Shown here one piece after another: positions 44,162-54,388 of a stretch of 64,000 nucleotides of DNA. Origin of the DNA: Sphingobium sp. Ant17 (GTDB taxonomy: Bacteria > Pseudomonadota > Alphaproteobacteria > Sphingomonadales > Sphingomonadaceae); contig NZ_JEMV01000018.1 of NCBI RefSeq assembly GCF_000588875.1, positions 1-64,000 of the forward strand, in the 5' to 3' direction. The position numbers and the translations under genes were made by a program. The notes under the pieces were generated by a model. That model ran no database searches. It was given only the letters and a program-made list of their open reading frames with translations, and was not told the origin of the DNA. Position 1 is the stretch's first letter; every line of letters starts with the position of its first letter.

Positions 44162-45338
44162 GCCTTCTGCCGGTTGCGGAGGCGCAGGCCCGCCTGTTCG
44201 CACTGGTCGGCCGACTGCCCGCCGAAGACATGCCCGTGACGGCCTGCGCCGGACGCTGGCTGGCCTCCGATGCCATCGCGCAGCGCGCCCAGCCCTGGGC
44301 GGACCTCAGCGCCATGGACGGCTATGCGGTGCGCGCCGCTGAGGCGCCCGGCCCCTGGCACGTCACCATGACCAGCAGCGCAGGCGGCACACCCCCGTCG
44401 CCCCTCGCGCCGGGCGAAGCCTGCCGCATCTTCACCGGCGCGCCCTTGCCCGAAGGGGCCGATGCCATCCTGATCCAGGAAAATGCCACCCGTGACGGCG
44501 ACAGCCTCACCGCCAGCGCCGACCCGCTCGCGCCCGGTCGCCACGTCCGCCCCGCCGCATCCGACTTCGCAAAAGGCGCGCCGCTGCTAAAGGCACGCTC
44601 CCGGCTAGGCCCGACCCAGATCGCGCTGGCCGTGCTGGGCGGCCATGGCCACCTGCCCGTCGGAAAGCGACCCAGGGTCGCGCTGCTCTCGACCGGCGAC
44701 GAACTCGTGCCGCCGGGCGCACCAACCCCGCCGGGCGCTCTCCCCTCCTCCACGCCCCTATGCTCGCCGCAATGCTGGCCCCCTTGCCGTGCGACGTCAT
44801 CGACCTCGGTATCGTGCCGGACGATCTCGACGCCATGGTCGCCGCGCTCGATCGCGCGCGTCAGGCCGACATCATCGTCTCGACCGGCGGCGCATCGGTC
44901 GGCGATCACGACGTGGTCCGCCCTGCCTTCGCGCAAGCCGGAGGCACGCTCGATTTCTGGAAGATCGCCATGCGCCCCGGCAAGCCGCTGATGGCCGGCC
45001 GCCTGGGCGACGCGCTATTCCTGGGCCTGCCCGGCAACCCGGTCTCCGCGTTCGTCACCGGCACCCTCTTCCTGCTGCCTCTAGTTCGCCATATGGCCGG
45101 AGCATCCACTCCGCTGCCTTCCTTGCACGAAGCCAAACTGGCCTCGCCCCTCCCCGCCACCGGCGACCGCGACGATTATCTGCGCGCCTTCCGCAGCGAC
45201 GACGGCATCGTCTCGGTCACTTCGCAAGACAGCGCCGCCACCGCCGCCATGGCCTTGGCCGATTGCCTGATCCTCCGCCCTGCCGGATCACCCTCCGCCG
45301 CCACCGGCGACACGGTGCAAATTCTACCCCTGCCCTGA
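44158..45338 (+). CDS. moeA: Molybdopterin molybdenumtransferase MoeA (one frameshift)
   Basis: Inserts molybdate into adenylated molybdopterin. The N-terminal part has [33 protein letters not shown] and [12 protein letters not shown]. At about 44748-44752 one base is lost; the rest continues in another frame as [31 protein letters not shown] and [12 protein letters not shown]. Restored length is 393 aa, typical. Last gene of the trp-moa run, followed 70 bp later by lexA with its own SOS box. Confidence 0.93.
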
Positions 45339-45375
45339 TCCGGTCGCTTGACTAACCTTCATCTGTTTCCTATGC

Positions 45376-45390
45376 GTTCCTTATACGTTC
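45376..45390 (+). promoter_or_regulatory. SOS box (LexA operator) of lexA
   Basis: GTTC-CTTATAC-GTTC fits the alphaproteobacterial LexA site GTTC-N7-GTTC exactly. It lies 17 bp before the lexA ATG, directly next to the GGAGG ribosome-binding site, as expected for autorepression. Confidence 0.9.
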
Positions 45391-45407
45391 CACGGAGGAC
45401 CGCAGCC

Positions 45408-46079
45408 ATGTTGACGCCCAAACAGCAGGAATTGCTGAGCTTCATTCAAACCCGCTTGGAAGAGGGCGGCGTGTCGCCTTCTTTCGAGGAGATGAAGGAT
45501 GCGCTGGATCTGCGCTCCAAGTCGGGCATTCACCGTCTGATCAACGCGCTGGAAGAACGCGGCTTCATCCGCCGCCTGCCCAACCGTGCCCGCGCGCTTG
45601 AAGTCTTGAAGTTGCCCGATGCCATGCACCGCATCCCGGCCCCGATCGTCGCGCCTAAACCCCAGGTCTCGGCGCCACAGCTCATTGCCGCCAACGACGT
45701 GATCGAAATTCCCATGCACGGCCGGATCGCAGCAGGCGTCCCGATCGAAGCGATGGAAGGGCAGACGATGCTGTCCGTTCCCGCCGCGCTGCTTGGCGCG
45801 GGCGATCATTATGCGCTGGAAGTGTCCGGCGATTCGATGATGGAGGCGGGTATTCTGGACGGTGACTTTGCGCTGATCCAGCGGACCGAAGTTGCGCGCG
45901 AGGGCCAGATCGTCGTCGCCCTGATCGACGAGAATGAAGCCACGCTCAAATATTTCCGCCGCGAAGGGCAAAGGGTGCGGCTCGACCCGGCCAACAGCGC
46001 CTATGAGCCGCAAATCTACGACCCGCGCCAGGTCCAGATCCAGGGCAAACTCGCCGGACTGCTTCGCCGCTATAATTGA
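45408..46079 (+). CDS. lexA: SOS repressor LexA
   Basis: 223 aa. N-terminal winged helix ([32 protein letters not shown]), flexible linker, and C-terminal S24 protease domain. Self-cleavage site Ala109-Gly110 in GRIAAGVP; catalytic Ser143 (SGDSMMEAG) and Lys181 (ATLKYFRR). GGAGG precedes the chosen ATG. Its last ten bases overlap convergent comEC. Confidence 0.97.
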   Translation: MLTPKQQELLSFIQTRLEEGGVSPSFEEMKDALDLRSKSGIHRLINALEERGFIRRLPNRARALEVLKLPDAMHRIPAPIVAPKPQVSAPQLIAANDVIEIPMHGRIAAGVPIEAMEGQTMLSVPAALLGAGDHYALEVSGDSMMEAGILDGDFALIQRTEVAREGQIVVALIDENEATLKYFRREGQRVRLDPANSAYEPQIYDPRQVQIQGKLAGLLRRYN

Positions 46080-48266
46080 GGCCGAGGCCGCGCATAGAAT
46101 GGGCGCGACTTCGACGGAGCATATCGGGGTGACCGCTTGGGGATCGGCACGATCCAGGGGTGGGCATCTCCCGCCTGACGCACCGTACGAACGGCGGCAT
46201 GGTCCAGATCGATGGCTATGCCGCCGGTTCGCGCCAACAGCCGACGGTCGATCTTGAGCCAGCGCGGGCGGCACCAGCGCGGCAGACCGCGATCGGCAAT
46301 GACGATGTCCGCAGCCGCGCAATCGCGGGCGAAGGTAGCGCGGTCCACCAGCATATCGCTGCGGGTCACGAGCAACTGCCAGCGCCGCCCGCCCGCCATC
46401 AACCCGACCGCGCACAAATCGCTCGAACAGCGCGCCTGCGGCAACCGCGCGATCGACTCCAACGTCCCATCATAACCCGCGCTTTCCGACAAGACATCGC
46501 GCACATAGTCGCCCGCCCCTGCGCGCAGGATCGCCATGCGACCATCAGGCGTCCGCACCGCCACATGGCGGCCATCGCCGGTCACCAATATGTCGGGCGG
46601 CGACAGAAAAATTATGGTGATGACGCCCGCGACCAACGGCCCCAGCCCCAGCCAGCGCCACCGGCTGCGCCACAGCAAACACCAGAGCATCCCCGCCATC
46701 ATGCCTGCAAAGACGAACGCGGGCACCGAAGGGGTCAACATCGTCGCCCAAGGACTGGCCGAGACCCCATGGGCGATCATCAGCAACAGCGTCAGCGCCT
46801 GCTGCGTCAACCACCAGAAGGGCGCGCCGAGGCCGACCATATCGAACAGCAACGCCAACGCCTCCAGCGGCATCACGACAAAGGTAGTGAGCGGGATCGC
46901 GACGATATTGGCGAAGGCACCCAACATACCCGCCTTGTGAAAATGGAACAGCGCGATCGGCATAAGCACCAGTTCGATGACGAAACCCGTCGCCAATGTC
47001 ACCAGGAGCATGCGTATAACCTTGCGCCAGCGCGCCTCGTCCCGCGCGACGGCAAAGGCACCGAACCGCTTATGCTCAGCCAAGGCAACCAGCGCCGTGA
47101 CCGCGGCAAAGCTCATCTGGAAACTCGGCCCGACCAGCGCTTCGGGCCAAAAGACCAGCACGATCAGTGCGCCCGTCGCCACCAGCCGCAGCGTAATCGC
47201 ATCCCGCCCCATCGCAAGGCGCCCAGCACCAACAGCGCGGCGATGCAGGACCGCACCGTTGGCACCTCGGCCCCCGTCAGCAGCGTATAGCCGACCCCCG
47301 CCAGCGCGCCCCCTGTGGCCGCGATCAGCATCAACGGCCAGTCGAGCGCCGCCTGGCGGCTAAGCGCCATGACCCGCATCAACAGGAAGATCACCGCCCC
47401 GATCAGCGCCGTCACATGCAATCCACTGATCGACAGCAAATGCGCCAACCCGCTGTTGCGCATCGCTTCGGCATCGACCTCGGCAATCGCCCCCTGATCG
47501 CCGGTCGCCAGCGCGATGGCGATACCCTTCGCCGGATCATCCACCTGCCCAGCAATATGGGCGAACAGCCGCGCCCGCAGCGGTGTCCCACCCGTAGCAG
47601 GCCGCACTACCTCTATCGGTTTCAAGGCCTTGCCGGTCGCGCCTATCCCTTCAAAATAGCGCGCGCGGCGAAATCATATCCACCCGGCACACTGGGTGGT
47701 GCAGGTGGCATCAGGCGCACCCGAAAGCGGATCGTCGCCCCTTCGCCCAACCCGATGGGCACGTCGCTGTCCGCGATATTGACCCGGATGACCTTTGGCA
47801 GGGTCGGCGCATCCACCGGGCGCAGCATGGCGCGCACCATCTGCTGGGCGGGAACCGCGCGGACCGACAGGACGTCGCCCGTCACCCGAACGAATGTCGC
47901 GCGGGCTAGCGGCGCTTGCCCCAGCAGCGACGCTTTCCCCCATATCAGCACGCAACCCATGCAGGCCAGCACCCCGCCCGCCACCATCATCCGCCGCAAC
48001 CGCGCGCCATCGGGCAGCAACACCCCCAGACAAGCGAGCGCCAACGCCCCGCAGCAAAAGGCCAGCCACGCCATCCGATGGGGCAAGGCGAACCAGGCCG
48101 CGATGCCGACCCCCAGCGCGATCGGTGCCCAAAGCGGAACCTGTTCCCGCTCTTTCTCCAGCCAGCGTTCCACCGCCGCAAATCCAGCGCGCAGCCGTGC
48201 AGTGACCTCGACCATAAGGGAGGTTTGTCGTGGCTCGAAAGCCATGCTAGGGGGCATCGCATCCAT
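46070..48266 (-). CDS. comEC: ComEC/Rec2-family DNA uptake channel (two frameshifts)
   Basis: Inner-membrane protein for DNA uptake in natural transformation. The N-terminal DUF4131/OB part ends at GYDFAARA; a base lost near 47656-47660 shifts into [17 protein letters not shown]. The Competence domain has [20 protein letters not shown] and [13 protein letters not shown]; a second lost base near 47212-47218 shifts into [17 protein letters not shown], followed by several helices and a beta-lactamase-like tail ([20 protein letters not shown]). Restored length is 732 aa, normal. The start is uncertain (48266 or a later ATG such as 48215). Only 15 bp separate it from divergent gltX. Confidence 0.88.
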
Positions 48267-48281
48267 GGATCAGAAGGGCGA

Positions 48282-49737
48282 ATGTCAAGCAATATGGTGG
48301 TGAACGCAACGGGAATGAACAAGCCGGTGGTGACCCGTTTCGCCCCCTCGCCTACGGGCTTCCTCCATATCGGTGGCGCTCGCACCGCCTTGTTCAACTG
48401 GCTGTTCGCGCGCCACCATGGCGGCAAGTTCCTCTTACGGATCGAGGATACCGACCGCGCCCGGTCGACCGAGGAAGCGGTCGCCGCGATTTTCGACGGC
48501 CTGGACTGGCTCGGCCTTGGCGGCGATGAACCGGCCGTATTCCAGTTCGAGCGGACACCCCGCCATGCCGAAGTCGCTAATGCGATGCTCGCGGGCGGCC
48601 ATGCCTATAAATGCTATGCCACGCCGGAAGAACTGGCCGCGCTGCGCGAAGAACAGCGCGCCGCCAAAAAGCCCATGCGCTATGATGGCCGCTGGCGCGA
48701 CCGGTCACCAGAAGAAGCACCTGAAGGTGCGCCCTTCGTCATCCGCCTGAAGGCCCCGCGCGAAGGCGAGACGGTGATCGAGGATGCGGTGCAGGGCCGC
48801 GTCGTCGTGCAGAATGCCGAACTGGACGACATGATCCTGCTGCGGTCCGACGGCACGCCCACCTATATGCTGGCCGTGGTCGTGGACGATAACGACATGG
48901 GCGTCACCCATGTCATTCGTGGCGACGATCATCTCAACAACGCCTTTCGCCAGCTTTGCATCATCCGCGCGATGGAGTGGGAAGAGCCGATTTACGCGCA
49001 TATCCCGCTGATCCACGGATCGGACGGCGCGAAACTGTCCAAGCGCCATGGCGCGCTGGGCGTTGATGCTTATCGCGACGAGATGGGGATGCTGCCCGAA
49101 GCGGTGCTGAACTATCTGCTACGTTTGGGCTGGGGCCATGGCGACGAGGAATTCATCCCCACCGCCCGCGCCATCGAATTGTTCGACGTATCGGGCGTCG
49201 GCCGCTCGCCCTCGCGGTTCGACATCAAGAAGCTGGAAAATCTCAACGGCCATTATCTGCGCCAGGCCGATGATGGCCGTCTCGCCGCCTTGGTGGCGCC
49301 TCGCGTCGAAGCACGGCTCGGCAAGCCATTGCCACAAACCGGTCTAGCACTTTTAGGCGAGGCAATGGCTTCGCTCAAACCGCGCGCTAAAAACGCTTAA
49401 TGAAATTGCGGAGGGCGCGGAATTTCTGTTCAAAAATTGCCCGCTCGATTTTGACGAAAAGGCGTCGGCTCTGCTAGACGACTCGGCACGCGCGCTGCTG
49501 ATAAAGACAGCCGACGCTCTTTCGGTCGCTCCATCCTGGACGGTCGAAGCGATTGAAGACGCGATACGCCACGTGGCGGAGGATGCCGGTCTGGGACTGG
49601 GCAAGGTGGCGCAGCCATTACGGGCGGCACTCACCGGGCGCACTGTCTCGCCGGGGATTTTCGATGTCCTCTTCCTTTTGGGGAAAGAGGAAAGCTTGGA
49701 ACGGCTGACCCATGCGGGGCACGCATCGGTTGGTTGA
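48282..49737 (+). CDS. gltX: Glutamyl-tRNA synthetase GltX (one frameshift)
   Basis: Class I aminoacyl-tRNA synthetase. HIGH-type motif in [24 protein letters not shown]-type motif as [25 protein letters not shown]. Near the C-terminus an extra A in the run 49389-49393 makes the frame end at RAKNA; without it the anticodon-binding domain continues [62 protein letters not shown] to TGA at 49735-49737. Corrected length is 484 aa. ATG 48282 is chosen for its GAAGGG site. Confidence 0.94.
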
Positions 49738-49757
49738 TGGCACTCAAGGAGAACAAT

Positions 49758-51044
49758 ATGTCGGATAATAATGCCACTTTGACCGTCGGAGGAGCGACGA
49801 AAGACTATGCCGTCATGGACGGCTCGGTCGGGCCCCAGGTCATCGACGTTCGCAAGCTTTACGCCAATACCGGCATGTTCACCTATGATCCGGGCTTCAC
49901 CTCGACGGCGAGCTGCGAATCCGGCCTGACCTATATCGATGGCGATGAAGGCGTGCTGTTGCATCGTGGCTATCCGATCGGTCAGCTGGCCGAAGAATCC
50001 AGCTTCATGGAAGTCTGCTACCTGCTGCTGAACGGCGAACTGCCGTCCAAGACCGAGCTGGACGACTTCATCACCACGATCACGCGTCATACGATGGTGC
50101 ATGAACAACTCACCACATTCTATCGCGGTTTCCGCCGTGACGCGCACCCGATGGCGATCATGTGCGGCGTGGTCGGCGCCCTGTCGGCCTTCTACCATGA
50201 CTCGACCGACATCAACGATCCGGTACAGCGCAAGATCGCGAGCCACCGTCTGATCGCCAAGATGCCGACGATCGCGGCGATGGCGTATAAATATTCGGTG
50301 GGCCAGCCCTTCGTCTATCCGCGCAACGACCTGTCCTACACGGCAAACTTCCTGCGCATGACCTTCTCGGTCCCGGCGGAGGAATATATCCCCGATCCGG
50401 TGATCGTGGATGCCATGGACAAGATCTTCATTCTCCATGCCGACCATGAGCAGAATGCCTCGACCTCGACCGTGCGTCTGGCTGGCTCTTCAGGGGCCAA
50501 CCCCTTCGCCTGCATCGCGGCCGGCATCGCCTGCCTGTGGGGTCCGGCGCATGGCGGCGCGAACGAAGCGGCGCTCAACATGCTCCGCGAAATCGGCACG
50601 GTCGACAAGATCCCGGAATATATCGCTCGCGCCAAGAACAAGGACGATCCGTTCCGCCTGATGGGCTTTGGCCATCGCGTCTACAAGAACTACGATCCCC
50701 GCGCGACGGTCATGCAAAAGACCGCCAAGGACGTGCTGGAGAAGCTGGGCGTCAACGATCCCGTGTTCGACGTCGCCAAGGAACTGGAGCAGATCGCCCT
50801 CAACGATCCCTATTTCATCGAAAAGAAGCTCTACCCCAATGTGGACTTTTATTCGGGTGTGATCCTGTCGGCGATCGGCTTCCCGACCGAGATGTTCACC
50901 GTCCTCTTCGCCCTCGCCCGTACCGTCGGCTGGGTCGCGCAGTGGAACGAAATGATCTCCGACCCAGCGCAGAAGATCGGCCGCCCGCGCCAGCTCTACA
51001 CCGGCCCGACGCAGCGCGACTATGTGCCTGTCGAAAAGCGCTGA
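49758..51044 (+). CDS. gltA: Citrate synthase (type I, hexameric class)
   Basis: 428 aa. Condenses oxaloacetate and acetyl-CoA in the TCA cycle. Catalytic residues His265 (GPAHGGANE), His306 ([12 protein letters not shown]) and Asp363 (NVDFYSG), with substrate-binding His230 ([10 protein letters not shown]). AAGGAG lies seven bases before ATG 49758. It is 20 bp after gltX and followed by a strong terminator. Confidence 0.97.
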   Translation: MSDNNATLTVGGATKDYAVMDGSVGPQVIDVRKLYANTGMFTYDPGFTSTASCESGLTYIDGDEGVLLHRGYPIGQLAEESSFMEVCYLLLNGELPSKTELDDFITTITRHTMVHEQLTTFYRGFRRDAHPMAIMCGVVGALSAFYHDSTDINDPVQRKIASHRLIAKMPTIAAMAYKYSVGQPFVYPRNDLSYTANFLRMTFSVPAEEYIPDPVIVDAMDKIFILHADHEQNASTSTVRLAGSSGANPFACIAAGIACLWGPAHGGANEAALNMLREIGTVDKIPEYIARAKNKDDPFRLMGFGHRVYKNYDPRATVMQKTAKDVLEKLGVNDPVFDVAKELEQIALNDPYFIEKKLYPNVDFYSGVILSAIGFPTEMFTVLFALARTVGWVAQWNEMISDPAQKIGRPRQLYTGPTQRDYVPVEKR

Positions 51045-51067
51045 TCCGCGCCAGGTCTGACCAAAAA

Positions 51068-51095
51068 AACGGCGCTCCGAGAGGGGCGCCGTTTT
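51068..51095 (+). terminator. Rho-independent terminator after gltA
   Basis: ACGGCGCTC / GGGCGCCGT stem with a CGAGAG-type loop, followed by TTTTT; preceded by an A-run. Confidence 0.88.
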
Positions 51096-51187
51096 TCGTT
51101 GTGCAGTAATCAGGGAAAAACCGGGCGCGGCACATGTCCACCAGACGCAGTTATGCCGTTCGCCCAAACATCATCAATGTCAGAAAA

Positions 51188-51263
51188 TGGTGGAGCCTAG
51201 CGGGATCGAACCGCTGACCTCCTGCATGCCATGCAGGCGCTCTCCCAGCTGAGCTAAGGCCCC
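51188..51263 (-). tRNA. tRNA-Ala (anticodon GGC), copy 1
   Basis: 76 nt with encoded CCA. Acceptor GGGGCCT pairs with AGGCTCC; anticodon stem CCTGC/GCAGG encloses ATGGCAT, so the anticodon is GGC (codon GCC). Identical to the copy at 51355-51430. Confidence 0.96.
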
Positions 51264-51354
51264 ATTTGGGCGTGGTGCAAGGCCGCACGCCACATGGATC
51301 AAACCCTGTCCGGCAAATCCCGCAAGGGATAAGACCGTCGGTCGGATATAAGGA

Positions 51355-51430
51355 TGGTGGAGCCTAGCGGGATCGAACCGCTGACCTCCTGCATGCCATG
51401 CAGGCGCTCTCCCAGCTGAGCTAAGGCCCC
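51355..51430 (-). tRNA. tRNA-Ala (anticodon GGC), copy 2
   Basis: 76 nt, identical to the copy 91 bp away. On the minus strand this copy is upstream, so the two are likely one transcript. GCC is a very frequent Ala codon in this GC-rich genome, which would favour a double dose. Confidence 0.96.
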
Positions 51431-51518
51431 GTCACCATCGTGAAACGCCGTTGGGACGGCGCTTGCGAGGTCGCTGCCATTAAGTCGCAGCAACCTCCTT
51501 GGCAAGAACAAAAATCAG

Positions 51519-51854
51519 TTAATTGTCATCGCTGTCGTCGTCGCCCGCGGCTTCGACACCCAGGTCGTCGTCGCCGCCCAGATCGACGTCATTATCCGGC
51601 GAATCGCCGTCATCATCGACGTCCAAATCCAGATCCAGATCATCGTCAGCCGTTTCCAGCTTGCCATCGGCGGTTTCGATAACCTTCTTGGGCGCTTCTT
51701 CGTAGGGAAGCGGTTGCTTGGACTTGAGAACCGGCTCCGGTTCCCAGGCCGCGTTGCAGTTGATGCAGACGACCGGATCGTCCTTGCCCAGGTCATAGAA
51801 GCGGGTTGCGCATTTCGGGCAGGTCCGTTTCGTGCCCCATTCAGCCTTCACCAT
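51519..51854 (-). CDS. FYDLN-acid (TIGR02300) family protein
   Basis: 111 aa. An N-terminal zinc ribbon with CPKC and CINC flanks FYDLGKDDP, the signature of the FYDLN-acid family of alphaproteobacteria. The C-terminal half is a long Asp-rich acidic tail (LDLDLDVDDDGDSPDND), which may bind cations or basic proteins. No function is established that I know of. Divergent from aroA, 147 bp apart. Confidence 0.9.
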   Translation of the reverse strand: MVKAEWGTKRTCPKCATRFYDLGKDDPVVCINCNAAWEPEPVLKSKQPLPYEEAPKKVIETADGKLETADDDLDLDLDVDDDGDSPDNDVDLGGDDDLGVEAAGDDDSDDN

Positions 51855-52001
51855 GTCCGGCCTGTTCCTTTATAGATGCTCAAATAGACTTTACGCGGCG
51901 CAACGGCTGTTGCCCACGAAACGTCGCGCGCCTTGCCATAGCCCAAGCGCGCTGTCAAAAGCCGGGCGCATTTTTTCCCGCCAGACCAGACTGGACGAAC
52001 C

Positions 52002-53342
52002 GTGACCGCTGCTGCCGAATTGCCCCGCCCGATGACATTCACCGCCGCGCCTGCGCTGACAGGCAGCGTGACCGTACCGGGGGACAAGAGCATTTCGCAC
52101 CGATCGCTGATGCTTTCGGCGCTGGCCGTGGGCGAAAGCCGGGTGGAAGGCCTGTTGGAGGGCGAGGACGTGCTAGCGACCGCCGCCGCCATGCGGGCGA
52201 TGGGCGCGGACATTCAACGCGACGCGGATGGCATCTGGCATATTCATGGCGTGGGCGTCGGTGGGCTGCTCCAGCCGGAGGGCGCGCTCGACATGGGCAA
52301 TAGCGGCACGTCGACCCGCCTGCTCATGGGCCTGCTCGCCAGCCATGATCTGACCGCGACCTTTATCGGCGATGCCTCACTCAGCAAGCGCCCCATGGCG
52401 CGCGTCACCGACCCACTGGCGCAAATGGGTGCCAGCTTCACCACCAGCCCTGGCGGCCGGTTGCCACTCACCATGCGCGGCGCCTGCCCCGCGGTGCCGC
52501 TCGACTATCGTCTGCCCGTCGCCTCGGCGCAGGTGAAGTCAGCGATCCTGCTCGCAGGCCTCAATACGCCAGGCATCACCCGCGTCGTCGAGCCGATCCC
52601 GACCCGCGACCATAGCGAACGGATGCTGCGGGGATTCGGTGCGGACCTTAGCGTAGAAGTGGAAGCCGACGGCACCCGCATCATCACGCTGGTCGGCGAA
52701 GCCGAATTGCAGCCGCAGCAGATTGTCGTGCCCGGCGACCCCTCCTCCGCCGCCTTCCCGATGGTCGCCGCGCTGCTGGTGCCGGGGTCGAAGGTAACGA
52801 TCGCCAATGTCGGCCTCAACGCCACGCGCGCTGGCCTTATCGACCTGCTGCGCGAAATGGGCGGTTCCATCGAGGTCATAAATGCCCGCGAGGTCGGCGG
52901 CGAACCTGTGGGCGACCTGATCGTCACAGCGTCGGTCCTCCAGGGTATCGAGCCAGATCCGGCCCGCGCACCGAGCATGATCGATGAATATCCCGTCGCC
53001 TTTATCGCCGCCGCCTTGGCACAGGGACGCAGCGTCTTTCGCGGACTGGACGAATTGCGCGTCAAGGAATCCGACCGGATCGCCGCCATGGCAGCGGGCC
53101 TCCGCGCGATCGGCGTTCCGGTCGAGGAATTGGAGGACGGCCTCATCATCGAAGGGAGCGGCGGCGCACCGCTCAAAGGCGGCGGGCCGATCGCCACCAA
53201 GCTCGACCATCGTATCGCCATGAGCTTCGCCGTCGCGGGCCTGGTCTCGCGCGATGGCGTGACGATCGATGACATGCGCCCGGTCGCCACCAGCTTCCCG
53301 TCCTTCACCGCGCTGCTCCAGACGCTGGGTGCCATGGCATGA
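52002..53342 (+). CDS. aroA: 3-phosphoshikimate 1-carboxyvinyltransferase (EPSP synthase)
   Basis: 446 aa from GTG 52002 (an ATG at 52032 is a possible alternative). Sixth step of the shikimate pathway. Motifs: [88 protein letters not shown] with Ala after GNSGTS-type region resembles class II enzymes. It overlaps the next gene by ATGA. Confidence 0.95.
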   Translation: MTAAAELPRPMTFTAAPALTGSVTVPGDKSISHRSLMLSALAVGESRVEGLLEGEDVLATAAAMRAMGADIQRDADGIWHIHGVGVGGLLQPEGALDMGNSGTSTRLLMGLLASHDLTATFIGDASLSKRPMARVTDPLAQMGASFTTSPGGRLPLTMRGACPAVPLDYRLPVASAQVKSAILLAGLNTPGITRVVEPIPTRDHSERMLRGFGADLSVEVEADGTRIITLVGEAELQPQQIVVPGDPSSAAFPMVAALLVPGSKVTIANVGLNATRAGLIDLLREMGGSIEVINAREVGGEPVGDLIVTASVLQGIEPDPARAPSMIDEYPVAFIAAALAQGRSVFRGLDELRVKESDRIAAMAAGLRAIGVPVEELEDGLIIEGSGGAPLKGGGPIATKLDHRIAMSFAVAGLVSRDGVTIDDMRPVATSFPSFTALLQTLGAMA

Positions 53343-53587
53343 CCTTCGACTGGGCCAATATCATCGGTCTGGCGGGCAGCGCCATGATGGTCGTTGCTTA
53401 TGCCTACAGCAACATCGCCAAGCAGATGAACTTTGTCTTTTTCAATCTGTTGAACCTCATCGGCTCATTGCTGCTCATCTGGTCGCTGACCGTGCATTTC
53501 AACCTAGCGTCCATGGCGCTGGAAATCGTCTGGACCCTCATCGCCCTGCTGGGCCTCGTCAAAGCCATGAAAAGAAAATCCGCATGA
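53339..53587 (+). CDS. Small membrane protein, CBU_0592-like
   Basis: 82 aa with three hydrophobic stretches ([52 protein letters not shown]). The layout resembles the CBU_0592-type transmembrane domain found next to biosynthetic genes. No enzymatic residues stand out. It is coupled by ATGA overlaps to aroA before and cmk after, suggesting a conserved aroA-orf-cmk-rpsA order. Confidence 0.75.
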   Translation: MTFDWANIIGLAGSAMMVVAYAYSNIAKQMNFVFFNLLNLIGSLLLIWSLTVHFNLASMALEIVWTLIALLGLVKAMKRKSA

Positions 53588-54218
53588 TCATCGCCGTCGA
53601 CGGCCCCGCCGCATCGGGCAAGGCACCATCGCCAAGGCCCTTGGTCGTCATTATGCCCTGCCCGTTCTCGATACCGGCCTGCTCTACCGTGCGGTCGGCC
53701 TAGCCGTGCTTAAGGCGGGCGGCGACCCGGACATCGAATCGGACACGCTCGCCGCCTGCGCCTTTGACGACGAAACCCTGGCCGACCCGGCCTTGCGCAG
53801 CGAAGCGGTCGGTAGCCTCGCCTCACGCGTCTCCGTCCATCAGGCGGTGCGCGACGCCCTCGTTAAACGGCAGCGCGATTTCGCGACCCAGCCGGGCGGC
53901 GCGATATTGGACGGACGCGACATCGGCACCGTCATCGCGCCTGATGCCCACGCCAAGTTGTTCGTCACCGCCAGCGTCCATGTCCGCGCGCAACGCCGCT
54001 ATCAGGATGCTCTATCGCACGGTGGCCATCCTGATATGGACTCGCTTGTAGCCGACATCCAGGCGCGCGACACCCGCGACATGAGTCGCGACCATGCGCC
54101 GCTCAAGGTCGCCGATGGTGCGGACTTGCTAGACACCAGCGATTTGTCTATAGACGCGGCCGTCCGCCAGGCGATTGCGCTTGTGGACGCCCAGCTTGAA
54201 GGTCGCTCCCGCAGCTGA
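53584..54218 (+). CDS. cmk: Cytidylate kinase Cmk (one frameshift)
   Basis: Phosphorylates CMP and dCMP. The P-loop at the start reads [12 protein letters not shown]; one G is missing at about 53622, after which the frame gives GTIAKALGRHYALPVLDTGL, LYRAVGLAVL, ILDGRDIGTVIAPDA and RAQRRYQDAL. Restored length is 211 aa. It lies between the small membrane protein and rpsA, the widespread cmk-rpsA order. The loss falls in a GGG run, typical of the errors in this sequence. Confidence 0.94.
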
Positions 54219-54388
54219 CCCGTCAAGGCGTGCGGTATTCCGCGCGCCCTTTTCGCTTTTCTCGTCTGCGCGTCCATGAACGCTTTCGCGTCAACGGATG
54301 TCCTTGCCGCATGCGGCGTCGGGGACAGTTTGGCCAAAGACCATCGGATACAACCGGTTGGCCAGCAATGATGAGTGAAGGACTAACC

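Noticed and set aside
47416..48303. Plus-strand open frames opposite comEC
   Set aside because: They overlap conserved comEC sequence and have no domain; the frame entering gltX from 47916 is only an upstream extension of gltX.
54219..54388. Known leader riboswitch before rpsA
   Set aside because: No conserved structure was recognisable by eye; a covariance search would be needed.
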